In this document: one piece after another, positions 14,950-16,310 of the stretch | Layout of the letters: every line of letters starts with the position of its first letter | Position numbering within the stretch: the first letter of the stretch is position 1 | Source: JALVDI01 sp039186435 | Lineage (GTDB): Bacteria; Myxococcota_A; Polyangia; Polyangiales; Houyiibacteriaceae | DNA: 16,310 nt | Direction: 5' to 3' | Assembly: GCA_039186435.1 (NCBI GenBank) | Contig: JBCDAA010000194.1 | Span: forward strand, 1-16,310 | Program-made: the position numbers and the translations under genes | Notes under the pieces: generated by a model | What the model was told of the DNA's origin: nothing | Databases searched by the model: none | The model's input: only the letters and a program-made list of their open reading frames with translations

Positions 14950-14978
14950 AATCTAGATCGCTGTTGACCGTTGGTCAA
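14950..14978 (-). promoter_or_regulatory. Promoter for the monooxygenase gene
   Basis: On the minus strand TTGACC (14978 to 14973) and TAGATT (14955 to 14950) are separated by exactly 17 nt, a good sigma70-type match. The -35 is itself one arm of operator 2, and the -10 sits between the two operators. Confidence 0.6.
14962..14978. promoter_or_regulatory. TetR operator-like palindrome, site 2
   Basis: Second copy of TGTTGACCGTTGGTCA, here with perfect outer arms TTGACC-GTT-GGTCAA. It overlaps the minus-strand -35 and lies 20 nt before the tetR-family start codon, so it could also serve autoregulation. A palindrome ATCTAGAT (14951-14958) is centred between the sites. Confidence 0.78.
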
Positions 14979-14998
14979 TCGTCCCGCAGGTTGGAGAG

Positions 14999-15625
14999 GT
15001 GAGTCGCCTGCCCACCGACGATCGCTATGCGCAGCTGCTCCAAGGCGCGCGGGAGCTCTTTGCGGGGCACGCCTTTGACGCGCTTTCGACCGCCGAGATC
15101 GCGCGGCGCCTTGGGGTGTCGAAGGCGCTTCTCTTTCACTACTTCAAGACGAAGCGTGGCCTCTACGTGGCGTCCGTGCGCGCGGCGGTTGCCGAGTTGA
15201 TCGCGATGACGGAACCGGATCCTTCGGAGCCACCTGCGGTTCAGCTCTGGCAGAGCATGTCCGTCTACCTCGACTGGGTGCGCGCCAATCAGGGGGAGCA
15301 GCAGCAGCTTCTCCAGGGAGGGATCGGCGTCGACGAAGAGGTGCTCGCGATCATCGAAGAGCCGCGCGCGATCACTCTCCAACGTGTGCTCCGCGCGCTC
15401 GGGCTCACGGAGTCAACGTTAGAGCTTGAGCTTGCGGTGTCCGGATGGCTCGGGTTTTCCGAGGAGGTCGCGCGCTACTGGGCGCCGCGCACGTCGGTTC
15501 CGAAAGAACTCGCGCTTGGACAGATCGTGGCGAGTCTGCAGACCGCCCTTGCGGTTGCAAAGATCGATGCATCGGTGCTCAAGGACCCGCAGAAAAGCGA
15601 TCTACGACGCGATAGCGAAACGTAA
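14999..15625 (+). CDS. TetR-family transcriptional regulator
   Basis: 208-aa DNA-binding repressor-type protein. N-terminal HTH domain (about 10-57) includes STAEIARRLGVSKALLFHYF (30-49), the hallmark TetR recognition region; the rest is helical and variable, as expected for the ligand-binding and dimer part. It is divergent from the monooxygenase, and two palindromic sites in the 94-nt gap make it the probable repressor of that gene and of itself. The GTG at 14999 is the only start giving the full HTH domain, but GGAGAG (14993-14998) abuts it with no spacer, so the true start could be a few codons on (CTG 15008) or the transcript nearly leaderless. Its 3' end overlaps the convergent lipoprotein gene by 47 nt. 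Confidence 0.93.
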   Translation: MSRLPTDDRYAQLLQGARELFAGHAFDALSTAEIARRLGVSKALLFHYFKTKRGLYVASVRAAVAELIAMTEPDPSEPPAVQLWQSMSVYLDWVRANQGEQQQLLQGGIGVDEEVLAIIEEPRAITLQRVLRALGLTESTLELELAVSGWLGFSEEVARYWAPRTSVPKELALGQIVASLQTALAVAKIDASVLKDPQKSDLRRDSET

Positions 15626-16310
15626 GCGGCTCGCCGTTTCGCTCCAGATGCACCACGACATCGATGGCCCGCCGAAGCTGGGAATACGCTTCGAGGGCAG
15701 CTTCCGGCGTGGTCATGGGGGTTCCGTTGACGGTGCGAATGAGATCTTCGTTGGCGAGGCCGAGAACGCTGAGGAGGCTTTCGCGGCTGATCCCGTAGAG
15801 ACGGATGCCAGTGTTTTCTTGAGGGACGAGACGAACGGTGTCGAGGGTTGCACCGGTGCGGAGGAGCGCAGCGGCGTCGGAGCGAAGGAGCCACTCGCGC
15901 GGACCCGTTTGCCGCACGCCCTGGCGAAAACGTGCGACGACATCGTCCGGCTCCGCGGGTGCGGTTGTTTCCGCCTGGGTGCCGCAGGCGGGAGGGTCTG
16001 CGCCCTCCCGAAGCGCGAAGCGAACCACGCCCTCGCGGTGCTGAACATCGATACCCGAGTCGGCGAGCGCAACGCGAAGAATGGTCACCGCTTCGTCGAT
16101 GCTGACCGGTTCTGGCGCGGACGCCGACACCGATATGCAATCGGCAAAAGGGTCGAGTTGAGAGCTGACCACCGTGTTCGCTCGGGCTTCTTCGACGAGG
16201 TAGGCCGCGATTTCCCGAAGGGGTGTGCGTTCAAGGCGAAGGGGGATGCGAGCCTCGGCGGGCGTTTCCGCGCTCGGCGCCGCCGAACCGCAGGCTGCGA
16301 GCAGAAGAGC
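15579..16310 (-). CDS. Lipoprotein with secretin-N0/STN-like and GspC-like PDZ domains (5' partial)
   Basis: The frame is open to the window edge; the 243 visible residues begin ALLLAACGSA, a lipobox whose Cys (visible residue 7) shows that only the first few signal residues are missing. Visible residues about 22-102 (IPLRLERTPLREIAAYLVEE and on to VQHREGVVRFAL) have the alternating pattern of the N0/STN domain seen at the N-terminus of secretins and TonB receptors. After a Pro/Glu linker, residues about 140-236 resemble the end of GspC, including LYGISRESLLSVLGLANEDL and TVNGTPM, a PDZ-type fold. GspC and secretin N0 are known partners in type II secretion; finding both patterns on one lipoprotein is unusual. 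Domain calls rest on pattern recognition only. Confidence 0.75.
   Translation of the reverse strand, partial: ALLLAACGSAAPSAETPAEARIPLRLERTPLREIAAYLVEEARANTVVSSQLDPFADCISVSASAPEPVSIDEAVTILRVALADSGIDVQHREGVVRFALREGADPPACGTQAETTAPAEPDDVVARFRQGVRQTGPREWLLRSDAAALLRTGATLDTVRLVPQENTGIRLYGISRESLLSVLGLANEDLIRTVNGTPMTTPEAALEAYSQLRRAIDVVVHLERNGEPLTFRYRVVDRFSAGP

Overview
The window is GC-rich bacterial DNA with tightly packed genes, overlapping ATGA-type junctions and many exported proteins. A kinase/AAA/TPR/GAF/sigma54-activator fusion, lipoproteins with a short Cys-rich N-terminal module, and a FecR-like protein fused to TPRs point to a myxobacterium-like member of Myxococcota (Polyangiales or Sandaracinaceae type). 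That placement is inference from gene architecture only; no marker gene is present. The first ~130 bases look like unreliable contig-edge sequence (long G and C runs), and the last gene runs off the right edge.

Layout. (1) 2-4162 (+): C-terminal part of a very large signalling protein ending in a sigma54-activator module and Fis-type HTH. (2) 4177-5994 (-): 605-aa lipoprotein, probably repeat-rich beta, with a candidate promoter and a 10-bp direct repeat upstream. (3) 6145-6609 (-): small unrecognised protein with CxxC and CxC pairs. (4) About 6610-7314: intergenic region holding a cluster of short repeats around a core beginning GCGATGTCAATAAAATCAG (three direct copies, one inverted) plus a degenerate tandem array. 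(5) 7315-12666 (+), perhaps extending to 13369: an operon-like run of a four-helix membrane protein, an outer-membrane protein with an Asn-rich spacer, an ECF sigma factor, a FecR/TPR transmembrane protein, a second outer-membrane barrel, a Cys-rich repeat protein with N- and C-terminal membrane signals, then a Cys-rich lipoprotein. (6) 13366-14904 (-) and 14999-15625 (+): a flavin monooxygenase of Baeyer-Villiger type divergent from a TetR regulator, with two identical palindromic operator-like sites between them. (7) 15579-16310 (-): partial lipoprotein joining a secretin-N0/STN-like domain to a GspC-like PDZ domain.

How the parts may work together. The ECF-centred run is the best candidate for an undescribed system: a sigma factor and a probable FecR-type regulator lie inside a run of envelope proteins, with 1-, 4-, 4- and 13-nt overlaps showing coordinated translation. 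I infer a trans-envelope signalling or surface-assembly unit, with the Cys-rich protein as a possible displayed or anchored end product. The monooxygenase/TetR pair is a conventional substrate-inducible detoxification or catabolic switch with unusually clear operators. No tRNA, rRNA, CRISPR array, integrase or transposase gene was seen.
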